This document shows positions 8,386-18,582 of a stretch of 20,570 bases of DNA, piece by piece; the stretch's first letter is position 1, and the number at the start of each line of letters is the position of its first letter. Both the position numbers and the translations under genes were made by a program. The notes beneath the pieces were generated by a model. It did no database searches. It was given only the letters and a program-made list of their open reading frames with translations, and was not told the DNA's origin. The DNA is from Smittium mucronatum (taxonomy: Eukaryota > Kickxellomycota > Harpellomycetes > Harpellales > Legeriomycetaceae). The DNA lies in assembly GCA_001953115.1 (NCBI GenBank), contig LSSL01003975.1, positions 1 through 20,570 on the forward strand. The letters are read 5' to 3'.

Positions 8386-9008
8386 ATGATGGCTTTGAAT
8401 CTTATCAAAATAATGCCTCAGAAAGCAAAGAAATTTTTAAAAGATAATCGATTCCAGTACATACAAGTAATTTCACGCTACCGAGAAAAGCTTGAAAATT
8501 ATTATGATTTAACAATCTTATCTACAAAAATAGCTAAAAATTTAGATCCAAGGTTTCGCATGGAATATTCTATTGGTTGGGAGAAGGATTCCAAATTTCT
8601 AAGCACTGCGGTCATCTTCCAGGAAGTGAACCGCATTTATCTCTCAAAACATAGCTCAAAGGAACAAGAAAAATCAAATAGCATATAAATTCAGTCATCA
8701 TCTGTCAAAGAATAATTAGATGCATTCATTTTAAAAGCAAAATAACCAATACTGTCAATGAGTTTCGAGAATATTGCGACCAGTCAGTCTTGTCACAAAA
8801 CATTGATTTAATAGGATGGTGGAAACTAACCTAGAGTGGATTTCTTAATTTATCTAGAATAGCGGGGGATTATCTTGAGACACCTTGAACTTCAACCGAT
8901 TATGAAAGTTCTTTTTCAAGAGGCAGACAAAAATATACTGAATATGTGGGATCTTCAGTCCTGAAACTATTTGGACACAAAATTTTTAAAGTATATGGTT
9001 TAAGATAA
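8386..9008 (+). pseudogene. hAT transposase C-terminal part with dimerisation domain
   Basis: The longest intact piece, 8386-8688 (100 codons), has ISRYREKLENYYDLT and NLDPRFRMEYSIGWE, the typical LDPR(F/Y)K region. After a frame change near 8740 the frame 8751-9008 reads EFREYCDQSVLS, DLIGWWKLT, a stop (8847-8849), NLSRIAGDYLETP, a stop (8892-8894), and TSTDYESSFSRGRQKYTEY. This is the hAT family C-terminal dimerisation block; the Glu in TDYESSFS is at the position I expect for the third catalytic acid, an inference from family knowledge. The frame ends at TAA 9006-9008. Confidence 0.85.
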
Positions 9009-9120
9009 TGATTTAAGAAAATTACATAGCGTTTCATGGCCATTTAACATTATTTAATATACATATTTTGCATAATTATTCCATTCAATCAAAAATATAA
9101 CTAAAATATTTATCAATTAA

Positions 9121-9223
9121 CGAATACTCGAATATTCCATGATAATCTCGAATAGTAATCAACTATTACGAATTAGTAATATCCTATCCATTTATTTGCT
9201 ATTCTAATCCATATTCACGAATA
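9121..9223. repeat. Cluster of CGAATA motifs downstream of the hAT fossil
   Basis: CGAATA occurs at 9121, 9129, 9149 and 9218, and CGAATT at 9169, in DNA where CG is otherwise rare. A similar CGAATA lies at 6210, on the other side of the transposase. Subterminal transposase-binding repeats are a possibility for a hAT element; chance clustering is not excluded. Confidence 0.35.
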
Positions 9224-9510
9224 TCCAAATATTTTGAAATATTTTTAGGTTCTTTGCTGTATAATATAATTTTTATTATTTTTTATCTTTCGAATAAGTT
9301 TATATTAAAGATTGATATCTATAAAATCGAGATTTTAAATAACATTTGTATTTTAGCAGTAATGATAATTTTTTTATATCTATTAGAAAAAGCAATTATC
9401 TTTAACCCTTATTTATTTATATCATTCTTACTTATATTTTTAAATTTGATAAAAAATCATTACTATCATTTTTTTATTCCATTAATTTAAACCTAATTCT
9501 TTACTGAAAC

Positions 9511-9850
9511 TTTTTGGTCGAATATAATCAAGATGTAATGTCAAAAATAGACAGATTTCACATAATAATAGCAAAAATGGACTTAATTTTGAAAATAATT
9601 GCAAAATTAGACAAAATACAAATCATTTCCTAAAGTGATTTGATTAAACGATTCATCAATTTTATAGTGAATATAAATTGAATTCTAATATTTAGCTTGT
9701 TATTACAAAACTATAGTAAATCAATATAATTTAATTTTTTACATCATATTTAACTTTCACATCTTACGAACCCCAGAAATAATAAGTTTACCCGAATTTT
9801 AGACGTTAACTTGAAGGGGTCTACATTATAACTAAAAAAATTGAGCTGAA
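9511..9850 (+). repeat. Left arm of a long inverted repeat
   Basis: This arm pairs with the reverse complement of 11510-11850. Paired positions keep a constant coordinate sum of about 21360 over the whole length: 9538/11823 (array start), 9797/11563 (TTTTAGACGTTAACTT, one mismatch in 16), 9822/11538 (TACATT) and 9840/11520 (ATTGAG). The best part, 9552-9632, agrees at close to nine bases in ten; elsewhere the agreement is weaker. Confidence 0.75.
9538..9612 (+). repeat. Three 30-bp-spaced iteron-like repeats (left array)
   Basis: The 15-bp cores are ATGTCAAAAATAGAC (9538), ATAGCAAAAATGGAC (9568) and ATTGCAAAATTAGAC (9598). Their spacing is exactly 30 bp, about three helical turns, so a bound protein would meet them on one face of the DNA. 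No fourth copy is seen on either side. Confidence 0.8.
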
Positions 9851-11509
9851 ATGTGAATTTGAAGAAATTGTTTTGGAGATATTTAATAAAAATAAAGGGA
9901 TTATCTTGAAAATCATGAATTTAATAATTATCTTGATTTATTCTATATTATCATATTTTTTATGTCCGTTTTGATATTACTTCTAACCTCCACTGGTTAA
10001 ATTTTTTATTCAAAAGTGAATTTAGACTATATTAAAGTAAAAAAAAAAACTCTTTTTAAATTGATTAATTTTTTTCTATTTTCAATATATTAAAATCTGA
10101 ATCATGCTTTTGGATCCTAAGACCTATTTTTTTGTGAAGTCTGATAAATTTATTCTTTAGATGTGATAAAGGCATATAAAACTAATCACTCCCAAAAAAT
10201 ATATCCCAACCCTTGTGAAAAATATAAATGATATTTCTTATACATACAAAGCATATCTCAATACTAATAAATATATATTTTAAAAGAATAATTAAAATTT
10301 CAAGGATGCTGTTAAAATATATAAATGTTTTTTAATTCCGAAGAAAACGTATAAATAATAACTAAAATTAAAATTAAACTTGAAATTTTTAATTGAATTA
10401 TAATATTTAATATAATTTACTATTTGAAGTTTTTTATTTTTAATGGATCCATACTCATATATTCTCTAAAAAAAATTATTTTCTAATTGATATGGAATCG
10501 TATGTATTATGAAAGGTCTAATATAAGCTTGTAAATTTCTCGAGCATAAATAAAGATTATGTACCTAAATTTGGTCAAAATTATCATTCATGATGTAAAA
10601 ATTGTCATAGTAAAGATAATGGATGAGAATTTTGTTTTCAATATCTATATTTGATTATTTATTAGATAAAATAATATGAATGAGATCAATTAGTTGATAT
10701 GAGACTAAAAAATTTTCAAGAAAAATCAACATCAAGGATACCATAAACGTCAATCTCGTTTATAAATTTCATATTTTTTATTTATAGAAAAAATAATTAT
10801 AAATTTAAATATTTTTTTATCAATAAATATGTGGCATTAAATTCAAAGTAAATTTTATTATTATTTTATAAGTATTAAATTAAAAACCAAGAGAATTTAA
10901 ATTAGCAGTTAAATTTTTTATATGAGATATTAACGGATTTTTAACTTTTTATTTCAAGAAGAAGAACTTTTGATATTTATTTATAAATTTTCATAAATTA
11001 AAAAGCATTTATCATCTTTCATCCGCTTAACTTTACAATAATATTTGATTATTGAAAGAATTCGAGTTATTTTTTAGTTTTTTGTATAAATTTATTATCA
11101 ATAAAGTTCAATACAATTTAAATCTATTAAAAATGAATTTTATCGTCTTAAACATCTTTTTGGTTTAAATAAATTAAAATATTTATTCTAATATACGGAA
11201 GCTAAATTTTTTTGAAAGCTGTTCCCACACATATTTAACAAACATTATTTTTAATAGTCATTCTTTTGAAACCCTTAAATACAGTATTTATAAACTTAAT
11301 ATATTTATGCGTTTTTTTGGGGGGAGCGTTTTAAAATTAATTATTATACTTTTTTTCCCCCTTTATTGGGATTATAAATTCAGAAAAATGCTACAGAAAG
11401 TTAAATATTTGTGACTGAACTTAGATAAAATCCTGGTTTTCGGAATATTTAAAAATAAATAGAAAAATAAAACCCCACATTTCTATTGAGAGTTTGGCTC
11501 AGTATAATT
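9851..11509. other. Spacer between the inverted-repeat arms, no gene seen
   Basis: It is a strongly AT-rich stretch of about 1.7 kb without any frame carrying a recognisable motif. If the arms are ends of one element, it is non-autonomous. Confidence 0.5.
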
Positions 11510-11850
11510 TTTTACTCAATATTTTTCTTTAAAATGTAAAAATCCATAAGTTAACATCTAAAACAAGGTTAGTTGTGGATTTTTTCTTGGTTTATTTTTA
11601 TGGAAAAATTAAAAATAATATAATTTTTTTTAGTATATTGATTCACTGGAGCTGTCAAATAGAAAGACAAAGATTAGAATTAAATTTCTATTTGCTATAT
11701 AATCAATTAATCGATTAAATAAAACCTTTTTAGGAAATGATTTTTTTTGTCTAATTTTACAATTATTTTCAAAAGTGTGTCTATTTTTACTATTATTTTG
11801 TGAAATCTGTATATCTTTACAAATAATCCTATGATAAATTAGTAAAAAAA
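11510..11850 (-). repeat. Right arm of a long inverted repeat
   Basis: It is the reverse-complement partner of 9511-9850. Compared with the left arm it has lost C/G pairs: GCAAAA has become GTAAAA twice, ATGGAC has become ATAGAC and AGACG has become AGATG. These are all C-to-T type changes, which suggests deamination or RIP-like decay, although only four clear sites support this. A minus-strand open frame at 11630-11917 crosses this arm; it has no recognisable domain and I treat it as incidental. Confidence 0.75.
11749..11823 (-). repeat. Three 30-bp-spaced iteron-like repeats (right array, inverted)
   Basis: On the minus strand the cores are TTTGTAAAGATATAC (11823-11809), ATAGTAAAAATAGAC (11793-11779) and ATTGTAAAATTAGAC (11763-11749). 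The 30-bp period of the left array is kept exactly, so indels have been avoided within the array although bases have changed. Confidence 0.78.
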
Positions 11851-13107
11851 TCATAAAAATAAAAAAATCAACTAGAATTATTGAAAAATAAGCACAGATC
11901 GGATTAAAAGATGTCAAAAAATAGATTTTTTATTCATGTTATAATTATATACATATATGTAATTCTTTATAAATTTTGGATTCTTTTTCATAACCGCTTT
12001 ACAATTAAACATTGAAAAACCGAAATTTATGACACAAATCTGAATTTTTTTTTGAAAAATTGAAAAAATTAACACATTCATGCAAATCCAATATTCAAAA
12101 AATGAAACTCAAAAATTAATATTTAAAAATATGAAAAAATAGGGATATGTAAATAACATCCTGGCGATCTGATTTTAACATAACCAAGTCAAAGTTAATA
12201 GGCCAAAAAATTTCGATCCAATTATTATAATAAATCTAGTAAAAGAGCGGCGTTTTATTAAAAAATATTTTATTACAATAATTATGAAAAAATATCATTA
12301 AAAAATTATATCAAAGAACACGTTATATATATGTGTGAGATTTTTTTGTTAAAGGAGACACTTAACAGAAAGAGTTGCAAAATTAATTTTTTGTATAAAT
12401 TCTATTTTGTAATAGTGTGATTAATATTGATTTTTTTTTTCCAGAATTTAAATCATAATATTAATAATTTTACTTGATTAGGTTAAAAATTTTCTGTTAT
12501 TTTTCATGATTATATGTAAAAATTTGTAGGAAACACCTCTTTAGATTATAAAAATTTCATCAGATGGATTTTTTGAAAACATAAAGCGTATTTCAGACGT
12601 TTTCTTTTTTTTTTACCTCAAAAAAATATATTCCCATTTTAAAAAAATTAATATTTTTTGTATTTTCAAAGATTCAAATATTCAAAGTTAAATAATCTCA
12701 AATGGGTTATTCAAACACATAAACTCATAACGCATAATTTTACGATAATGGATTTGTAAGTATTAAAGTAACAAAAGAAAATTCGAACTGCAAAAAAACT
12801 ACATCAAGTAAAGAATAAATGTCTAAAATTGATAAAAAATCCATGTATAAGTATATCTTCAGTAGGCAGAAAAATGAAAAATTAGTTTTTAAGCAGATTT
12901 AAAATTAATTTAATGAAATGGAAATGATAAAAAATGTATAAATTATACATAATAAACCACTAAAATTTAGTAAAAACAAATCTAATTCATTTTAATCTGT
13001 CGCATTCGTTTATTAAAGAAACATTTTAAGAATATTCGGGATTTTATTTTCAAATATACAGTATAAAAAGACTACATAGATCACTGAGTATGAAATTTTT
13101 AATTTAG
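11851..13107. other. AT-rich stretch, no gene seen
   Basis: A slightly GC-richer patch near 12160-12255 gives short frames on both strands without a recognisable motif. Otherwise only homopolymer and TA runs are seen. Confidence 0.45.
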
Positions 13108-13654
13108 AAAAAAAAAATCCTCTCAAAAAAGAAAACAGATTTGATACCAGAAAAAACTAAAGCAATAGTAAAAGGATATTTACTCGGAAATTTTAGAATA
13201 AGTAAAAAATTTTATTTTATTCAAAAAAAGGAAAAATTTTCAGTAGAAGTTCCGATTTATAACCTCGAGAGTACAAAAAAAGAAATATATAGCATTTTGA
13301 TTTCTGAAAATTTAGACTTAGAACTTGGGTTAAGTTTATATTACAACATATGCCCAATATTTATTAAAAAAATTATGAGGAAAACTGAGATGTCCGTTTA
13401 TGTTAATCAGATCAAAAAAATATAGGAATTTAAAAAATATTTCCGAATTAAAATCCTGTGAGCGTTATTCCAGATTTAAATCACTGAATTTTATTTATAT
13501 CAACTACAAAATAATCCAGAAATTTCAGAAATATTTCTATCTCAATTTTTGCGACATTCTGGGATCAAAAGACTGCATAATTAAAATAAAATTTAATGAA
13601 AATTTAGTAATAAGTAGTTTTATAGTTGAAAACAGTACCTTAATCTATACATAA
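13108..13654 (+). pseudogene. Unrecognised coding-like pair of overlapping frames
   Basis: Frame 13108-13425 (after a stop at 13105-13107) gives about 105 residues including IPEKTKAIVKGYLLGNF and ENLDLELGLSLYYN, but has no ATG near its start. Frame 13400-13654 overlaps it by 26 bp in another register and continues for 84 codons with SELKSCERYSRFKSLNF and FCDILGSKDCIIKIKF. Two adjacent long frames on one strand in such AT-rich DNA suggest one decayed or intron-containing gene of about 180 codons. I recognise no family. The lack of a start codon argues against an intact gene. Confidence 0.3.
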
Positions 13655-15367
13655 ATCTTAAATATAAAACTTAGGATTTGCCATTTTATACCTTGGTAAT
13701 GGTGGTGTTATAAAATATAAATATAAAAAATATCATTCTAAAACTTTAAGCCAAGACTCGAAATACGTACTATACTGCTTTTTAGACATTTTATAATCCC
13801 GTTTTACTCTCCTATTTAAAAATTAAATGCGTAAACAAATTTAGGTTCTCATTTTTGATCGTTTTAATTTTTAAGATCAATATGTGGAGAAATAATAAAT
13901 CAAACTAGAAAAGAAATTTATATGAACTAATTTAAGGAATGTTACAAAAAAATCTTGTTTACGGGAAATTTGGTATTTTCTTAACTAAAAATAAAATATC
14001 TAAACTATGTAATTACTGAAATAAAATTTAGGAATGCTTTCCAAATGGCTGGATAGGGCGATTCTTAAAATGTACTTCAAAACAATCAGAGAGCTTATAA
14101 TTATTTTTTCTTTAGAAATATTATTAAAAAAATCAAATTCAGCGGATGCTAAATTTTGTATATACTATTGAGGATCTCTAAGAATGAATTTTTTTTAAAA
14201 AAAAGATTATTCAAAACTTCAAATCATACAACCCTTTAAGTTAGAAATCGGGAGTTTAATAGGATCAAAAATTTAAAAATTCAATCTTAGAAAAATTTGA
14301 ATTTGGGATTCATAATTGAATCCAGATTACAAAAAGATTCACAAAATACTCGCTGATGCAAGAAATACAAAAAGAAAAAGAAAAACAGTCTGTAATTTTT
14401 ATAAAACCTCAATCTACTAAAACAAAGATTATAATTCTAGTCAGAAATTCTTAAAAAAATTCTGAGATTACTAATAATCTAAAGCTGATTTTGGGAAATA
14501 AATTTTTTTAGTTAATCTTTTTATTTCGAAATTTGGATTGGGGTCATTAATCCTTTGGTCTTAAGATGAATCTCGATATGAATTTCATTGCTTTTTCTAA
14601 AAAATTCGAATTCAAGAAATATAAACTTGGAGAAATTTTGGCCGTTTTCATCCTGTTTTTATTTTTATTTTGATAAATGAAGTGAATAAAGATTGATATA
14701 TAGAATCAAAATGATTTGGGTTGTTTAAATGATATAATGTATATTTTTTGCTAATTTTATTATTGATTAATATGTAGATGTGCATAAAATTTTTTTTGGG
14801 GCAGTACGTCTTCTCCCAAATACAAATAATATTTTTACAATCATTTTTTTAATTTCAGTACCTAATATTAAATAAAGAATTCATTTCAGATATTTCATTT
14901 TTATAGTTTTTTTAAGTTAAATAGTATTAAGAGCTGAGAAAAAAGCTACTAGAATGATTTTTTTTTCAAATTAAGAAGGATTTTTAAGCGTTATTTTGAG
15001 CTCTAAAACATCACTTTTAGCAAAATATCACTTCTTATTAAACCATTAAAATTTTATTTTTGCATTTATAACAATAATTTTGTATATGAAATTAGGTTCC
15101 ATAGATCTCAGAGAAAAAATAGAAATTTCATTATTTTCGCGAGTTTTTTTTTTGAATCTAGCCGCACAAGTTTTTTTAAATTTTAAGGTATTTTATTTTT
15201 ATTAGATCTATTTATATTAAAATAAAAAATAAAGTTTAATAATAAAATCATTTAATGAAAAATTTATTAAATTTTTTTATTAACTAATATTATTAATTTC
15301 CATATTCTCAATTTTCAAAAAAAATAAAAGTGCTGCATGTTTGAATTACCAAACACATCAAAATTTC
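13655..15367. other. AT-rich stretch, no gene seen
   Basis: I find no frame with a recognisable motif. There are many A and T homopolymers, and nothing resembling an RNA gene. Confidence 0.45.
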
Positions 15368-15413
15368 CCATAACCATAACCATAATCATAACCATAACCA
15401 TAACCATAACCAT
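15368..15413. repeat. CCATAA hexamer array, telomere-like variant
   Basis: Seven full CCATAA units and a partial one run head to tail; the fourth unit is TCATAA. The complementary strand reads TTATGG, one base away from the TTAGGG telomere repeat common in fungi. It may be an interstitial telomere-like relic or a simple microsatellite. Confidence 0.85.
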
Positions 15414-15618
15414 ATCTCATATTTTTTTTCCAAGAATTTTTAATATGAAATCAAAATATTTATTTATATTTAAATAAAGTAATATTTTCTATTTAAATTA
15501 TATTATCATACATTCGGTTCACCGAAAGAAATATTGAAGATCTGGATTTAAGAAAGAATAAATCTGTAAATTTCTTAAATACTTATGCTTGTTATTTTTA
15601 AAATAAGAAAATAAGAAT

Positions 15619-15961
15619 TTAAATTGAAATAGGGATAAAATAACATATTTTAATTACATTTTTATTTTTCAACATTATATGTCTGATTATAAAAATAGAA
15701 CTTGTTTGAATCGATTGTTGGAAATCTTTATAAAGTTTTGGATCTGTATTTTGAAATTTTTTATCTGGAAACCGGTGCTGAATTTTGAGATCAGTTGTTG
15801 AAAATTGGGGTTGAAGTTTGGAATTTATTTTAGAGATCAGATTTGAATTTTGGAATCCTTTTTTTTAATGATAGCATATTTTGTATCAACATTTCATTAA
15901 GATTATCGTGTGCAGTTACCTTTGATACCGCTTTTAATAGTATTTTTATGGTAATTTGATT
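15619..15961 (-). pseudogene. Coding-like remnant in two minus-strand frames, unrecognised
   Basis: Frame 15961 to 15830 reads KAVSKVTAHDNLNEMLIQN and ends KKRIPKFKSDL. The overlapping frame 15864 to 15619 (81 codons, no ATG at its start) reads SKLQPQFSTTDLKIQHRF and DPKLYKDFQQSIQ. Composition is more balanced than chance frames in the surrounding AT-rich DNA, and short Pro/Lys/Phe units (PKFKSDL, SKLQPQF, DPKLYKDF) recur. The first frame also continues upstream past one TGA (15962-15964). A transposon structural protein relic is possible; I cannot name it. Confidence 0.35.
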
Positions 15962-16429
15962 TCAAAGAGACCAAAATTTATATTGGCTAATACCGAAATA
16001 CAATATTGAAATATATTGGGTAATTTTTTTTTAATTTGATAATTACAAAAAAAAAAATTATAATATCAATAAATTAATTTTTGAGAACTTTTAATATTAT
16101 CCCAAAATATATTATGTTGTTTCAAGATTAAACTGTGATATATGTGGAAAAAATTGTCTCCTTCATCAAATAATCTCCCATATAATATAAATTTATTATA
16201 TACTAAGATATCCGAGTTTAAGTTGAGATTTAGAATGTTCGTTATATTCTAGATAATATCATTATGACATCAAATATGCAATTATTTTTGATTAATTAAA
16301 TTAAGTGCATAATTCTTTTGATATAGGAAAAATTTTTTCTAATAGATATTTATTAATTATATTTTATAATTTCAAAGATAGTAATGAGTTTTTTTTCAAT
16401 AAATTGACATGGATATAAATAAAAGCTAA

Positions 16430-16935
16430 CAAAAAAACACAAGAAAAACATTAAATCACAGAATATAAAACATCAAATAACCAACATTTTTTACAAAATC
16501 AACCTAATAAGCTTTTTCAGAAAATTAAAGAACAAAAATCCATAAAAATTTTCTAAAACTTAAGTAGATTAAGATATTTCAACCACTCCAAAAATTTTAC
16601 AACTATAACCACTTCAACTGCTGCAATCTCTGCAATCATTGCAACTGATATAACCTATCCAATTACTTCAAACACTGCAATTAATTCAAATACCGGAACA
16701 ATCACTTCAAAAAATTCAACTACTTTAATTAGTTTAACTAGCACCACAAATACAGCGACCATAAAAACCATTATAGCCGATAAAAACACTGCAACCACTA
16801 CAGTAAATGCATTAATTACAGACTAAAAATCTCAATACAACCACTATAACCACTTTTAATACGCATAACAAAATAAAGCACTTTAATTAATTCAAAAGCT
16901 TCAAAAGCATCAAAAATATAAAAACATATATATTA
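16430..16935 (+). repeat. Strand-asymmetric A/C-rich tract with degenerate ACN triplets
   Basis: Over about 500 bp the plus strand is nearly devoid of G and rich in A and C, unlike its neighbours. Its central part is built from degenerate ACT, ACA, ACC, GCA and TCA triplets. This is either a decayed Thr/Ser-rich coding repeat or a skewed minisatellite. Confidence 0.6.
16557..16826 (+). pseudogene. Thr/Ser-rich open frame without a start codon
   Basis: The 89-codon frame between stops 16554-16556 and 16824-16826 reads NFTTITTSTAAISAI, then ITSKNSTTLISLTSTTNTAT and TATTTVNALITD. No ATG occurs in it. A second frame (16822-16890) continues the same style with NLNTTTITTFNT. Fungal wall and adhesin stalks look like this, so it may be an exon or relic of a wall protein with a frameshift near 16822. 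Because the whole tract is A/C-skewed, a non-coding triplet repeat is equally possible. Confidence 0.35.
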
Positions 16936-17710
16936 TTTATTTACCTCATCAATTTCATTCGAACATATCAAAAAAATACATATTATCTATATATCTTTAT
17001 ATTATAATTATTAGTTAATTATCCTAAATATTATTTAGCCAATATAATTTTTAAATATTATAGTATTATTTTTAAATATATTTAAATAAAATTTCTTTCT
17101 TTTATTTTTATTAATAAAAAAACACAATTGAATCTTCTATATATTTTAATAAAACTTATTTTTTTATAAAATTTAATACCGATAATAAAATAAAATTAAT
17201 AATAAATAAGTATAACACACTTTTTTGAATAAGATTGAATTTATACTTATTTTCTTCGGTATCGCAATCATTTTTTTGATGTAAAAATTTAATTTCAATA
17301 AAATCCTCTCTTTTTATTTCGATCAAAAACTAAAACACATGAATGAATTTTTTGATCTTTAAAATTTTCTCATTTTTGTAATATATATCTTTCCATGTAA
17401 AAATTTATCTCTTAATATGTAAAAATATATAATTATACATACATCTCATAAGTGAATCAAAACTTTCAAAACTAATAGAATAAATTATTCTTGATATTTA
17501 TTTTATTTTTTATCCTGTAAATCATTTATCTGAAATTTTTATAGCATTTTTTTTTTGTTTTAGTAGATGGGATAAAAATAAAATTGGCCTGTTTCAAACT
17601 TGAAATTTTATTATATTCTACTTAATCTAAGTCTTAGATATTTTTTTCTCATAGTATTGGATTATCTACATAGAAAGATTTAGAAAATCGATGTTTTAGA
17701 ATAACTATAT
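16936..17710. other. AT-rich stretch, no gene seen
   Basis: Homopolymers and short TA runs only; no recognisable frame, RNA gene or long repeat. Confidence 0.45.
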
Positions 17711-17870
17711 CTTAGAAACTTCACCTTATCGGTTTTGCTAAATTTTTAAAATGAAATTTTATTCGATGGAATATTTACTACAAGATCCGCCAAACCAATT
17801 ATTTTTTTTTTACAAAATATTTCTAATTTCTAATTTCTAAAATATCAAAGATGAAACCGAAGTTTCTAAG
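17711..17870. repeat. Perfect 12-bp inverted repeat around 136 bp
   Basis: CTTAGAAACTTC (17711-17722) is exactly reverse-complemented at 17859-17870. Just inside, GGTTT (17731-17735) pairs with AAACC (17854-17858) after an 8-bp offset on the left. The size suits a very small MITE-like insertion, but no flanking target duplication is visible. ATTTCTA is repeated three times inside (near 17820-17840). Confidence 0.55.
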
Positions 17871-18016
17871 TTTTACATGAATTTTTTTTTTTGAGATATT
17901 GAAAAAATTTCTGCCTGAAATCATTTGCATATATAAATTTCTTTATTTAAACATTCTCTTATACTGTCTTTCTTTTTTTCTAATATATTCTTTATATTTT
18001 TTAAAAAATGAAACTT

Positions 18017-18388
18017 TTAGTTTGCCCTGATGCTATGAATATAAAATATTTTACGAGCTTTTTTTATTTGAGGTACATAATTGGAGAGTAAATTATCCAA
18101 AGTAAGATTGTAAAAGAAATTTCATGCTTCATTTAGCGATGTTATGAATACCCATATGTGGTCCTCACTGTTGTCTCTACCTAATAAACATATTTCAATT
18201 GGACTTAATTTCTGATTAATTTCTATCACTTCTGTTACTACTTAAGGATAACGTCCTTTAACAAAATTTAATGTCGAATAAATATGGAAATTTGGTGCAT
18301 ATGACACTTTATCGATAAATTTTTTGTATTTAAATAAAAATTTATTACCTAAGGAACCGAAAAATATTCTGCAACATAAAACCAATTT
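18017..18388 (-). pseudogene. Possible decayed gene, 124 codons with two internal stops
   Basis: One minus-strand frame crosses this AT-rich block with stops only at 18242-18244 and 18122-18124. It includes FFGSLGNKFLFKYKKFIDK, SYAPNFHIYSTLNFVKGRYP, LSPIEICLLGRDNSEDHIW and LTLDNLLSNYVPQIKK. In DNA of this composition a stop would be expected far more often, so a former coding region is likely. I do not recognise the family; a transposon origin is a guess from the setting. Confidence 0.4.
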
Positions 18389-18582
18389 TCAAAGTTAGAA
18401 AGCTGCAAAAAAAAAATTATATGAAGCATCTGTGTGGTTAGAATTTTCCAAATTTTACAATTTTTTTTTGAGATTTATCACATAATATTTTTTTTTAATA
18501 TCGGTATCGATATTTTCAGATTTAAACTTTTTCAAATTTTGAAATGAACGTAACCCAACCTAGGATTATTTTAGAATTCGTT

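Larger units (their letters stand above)
6454..9008 (+). mobile_element. Degenerate hAT-superfamily DNA transposon (transposase pseudogene)
   Basis: Reading the three plus-strand frames together recovers the hAT transposase blocks in their normal order: a possible BED-type finger (6454-6696), the pre-catalytic helix region (6782-6985), TDIWTSHN with the first catalytic Asp (6997-7044), ITLDNASN with the second Asp (7725-7760), FAHANNL, a TRWK*T block (8011-8028), NLDPRFR (8545-8565), and the C-terminal WWKL / SRIAGDYLETP / TSTDYESSFSRGR dimerisation block (8751-9008). Stops and at least five frame changes break it, so it cannot encode a transposase. About 680 codons would remain without the extra segment at 7161-7724, a normal hAT length. 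Terminal inverted repeats and the expected 8-bp target duplication were not identified, so the true ends are unknown. Confidence 0.88.

Noticed and set aside
3988..9260. ACAGCAAAG (3988-3996) and CTTTGCTGT (9252-9260) as terminal inverted repeats of the hAT element
   Set aside because: The match is only nine bases, the implied element of 5.3 kb is long for this transposase, and the adjacent 8-bp sequences (CTTTTGGA-like and ATAATATA-like) are not duplicates.
9254..9490. 78-codon Ile/Phe/Leu-rich plus frame as a membrane protein
   Set aside because: Its hydrophobicity follows from AT-rich codons, and it lacks any motif or supporting context.
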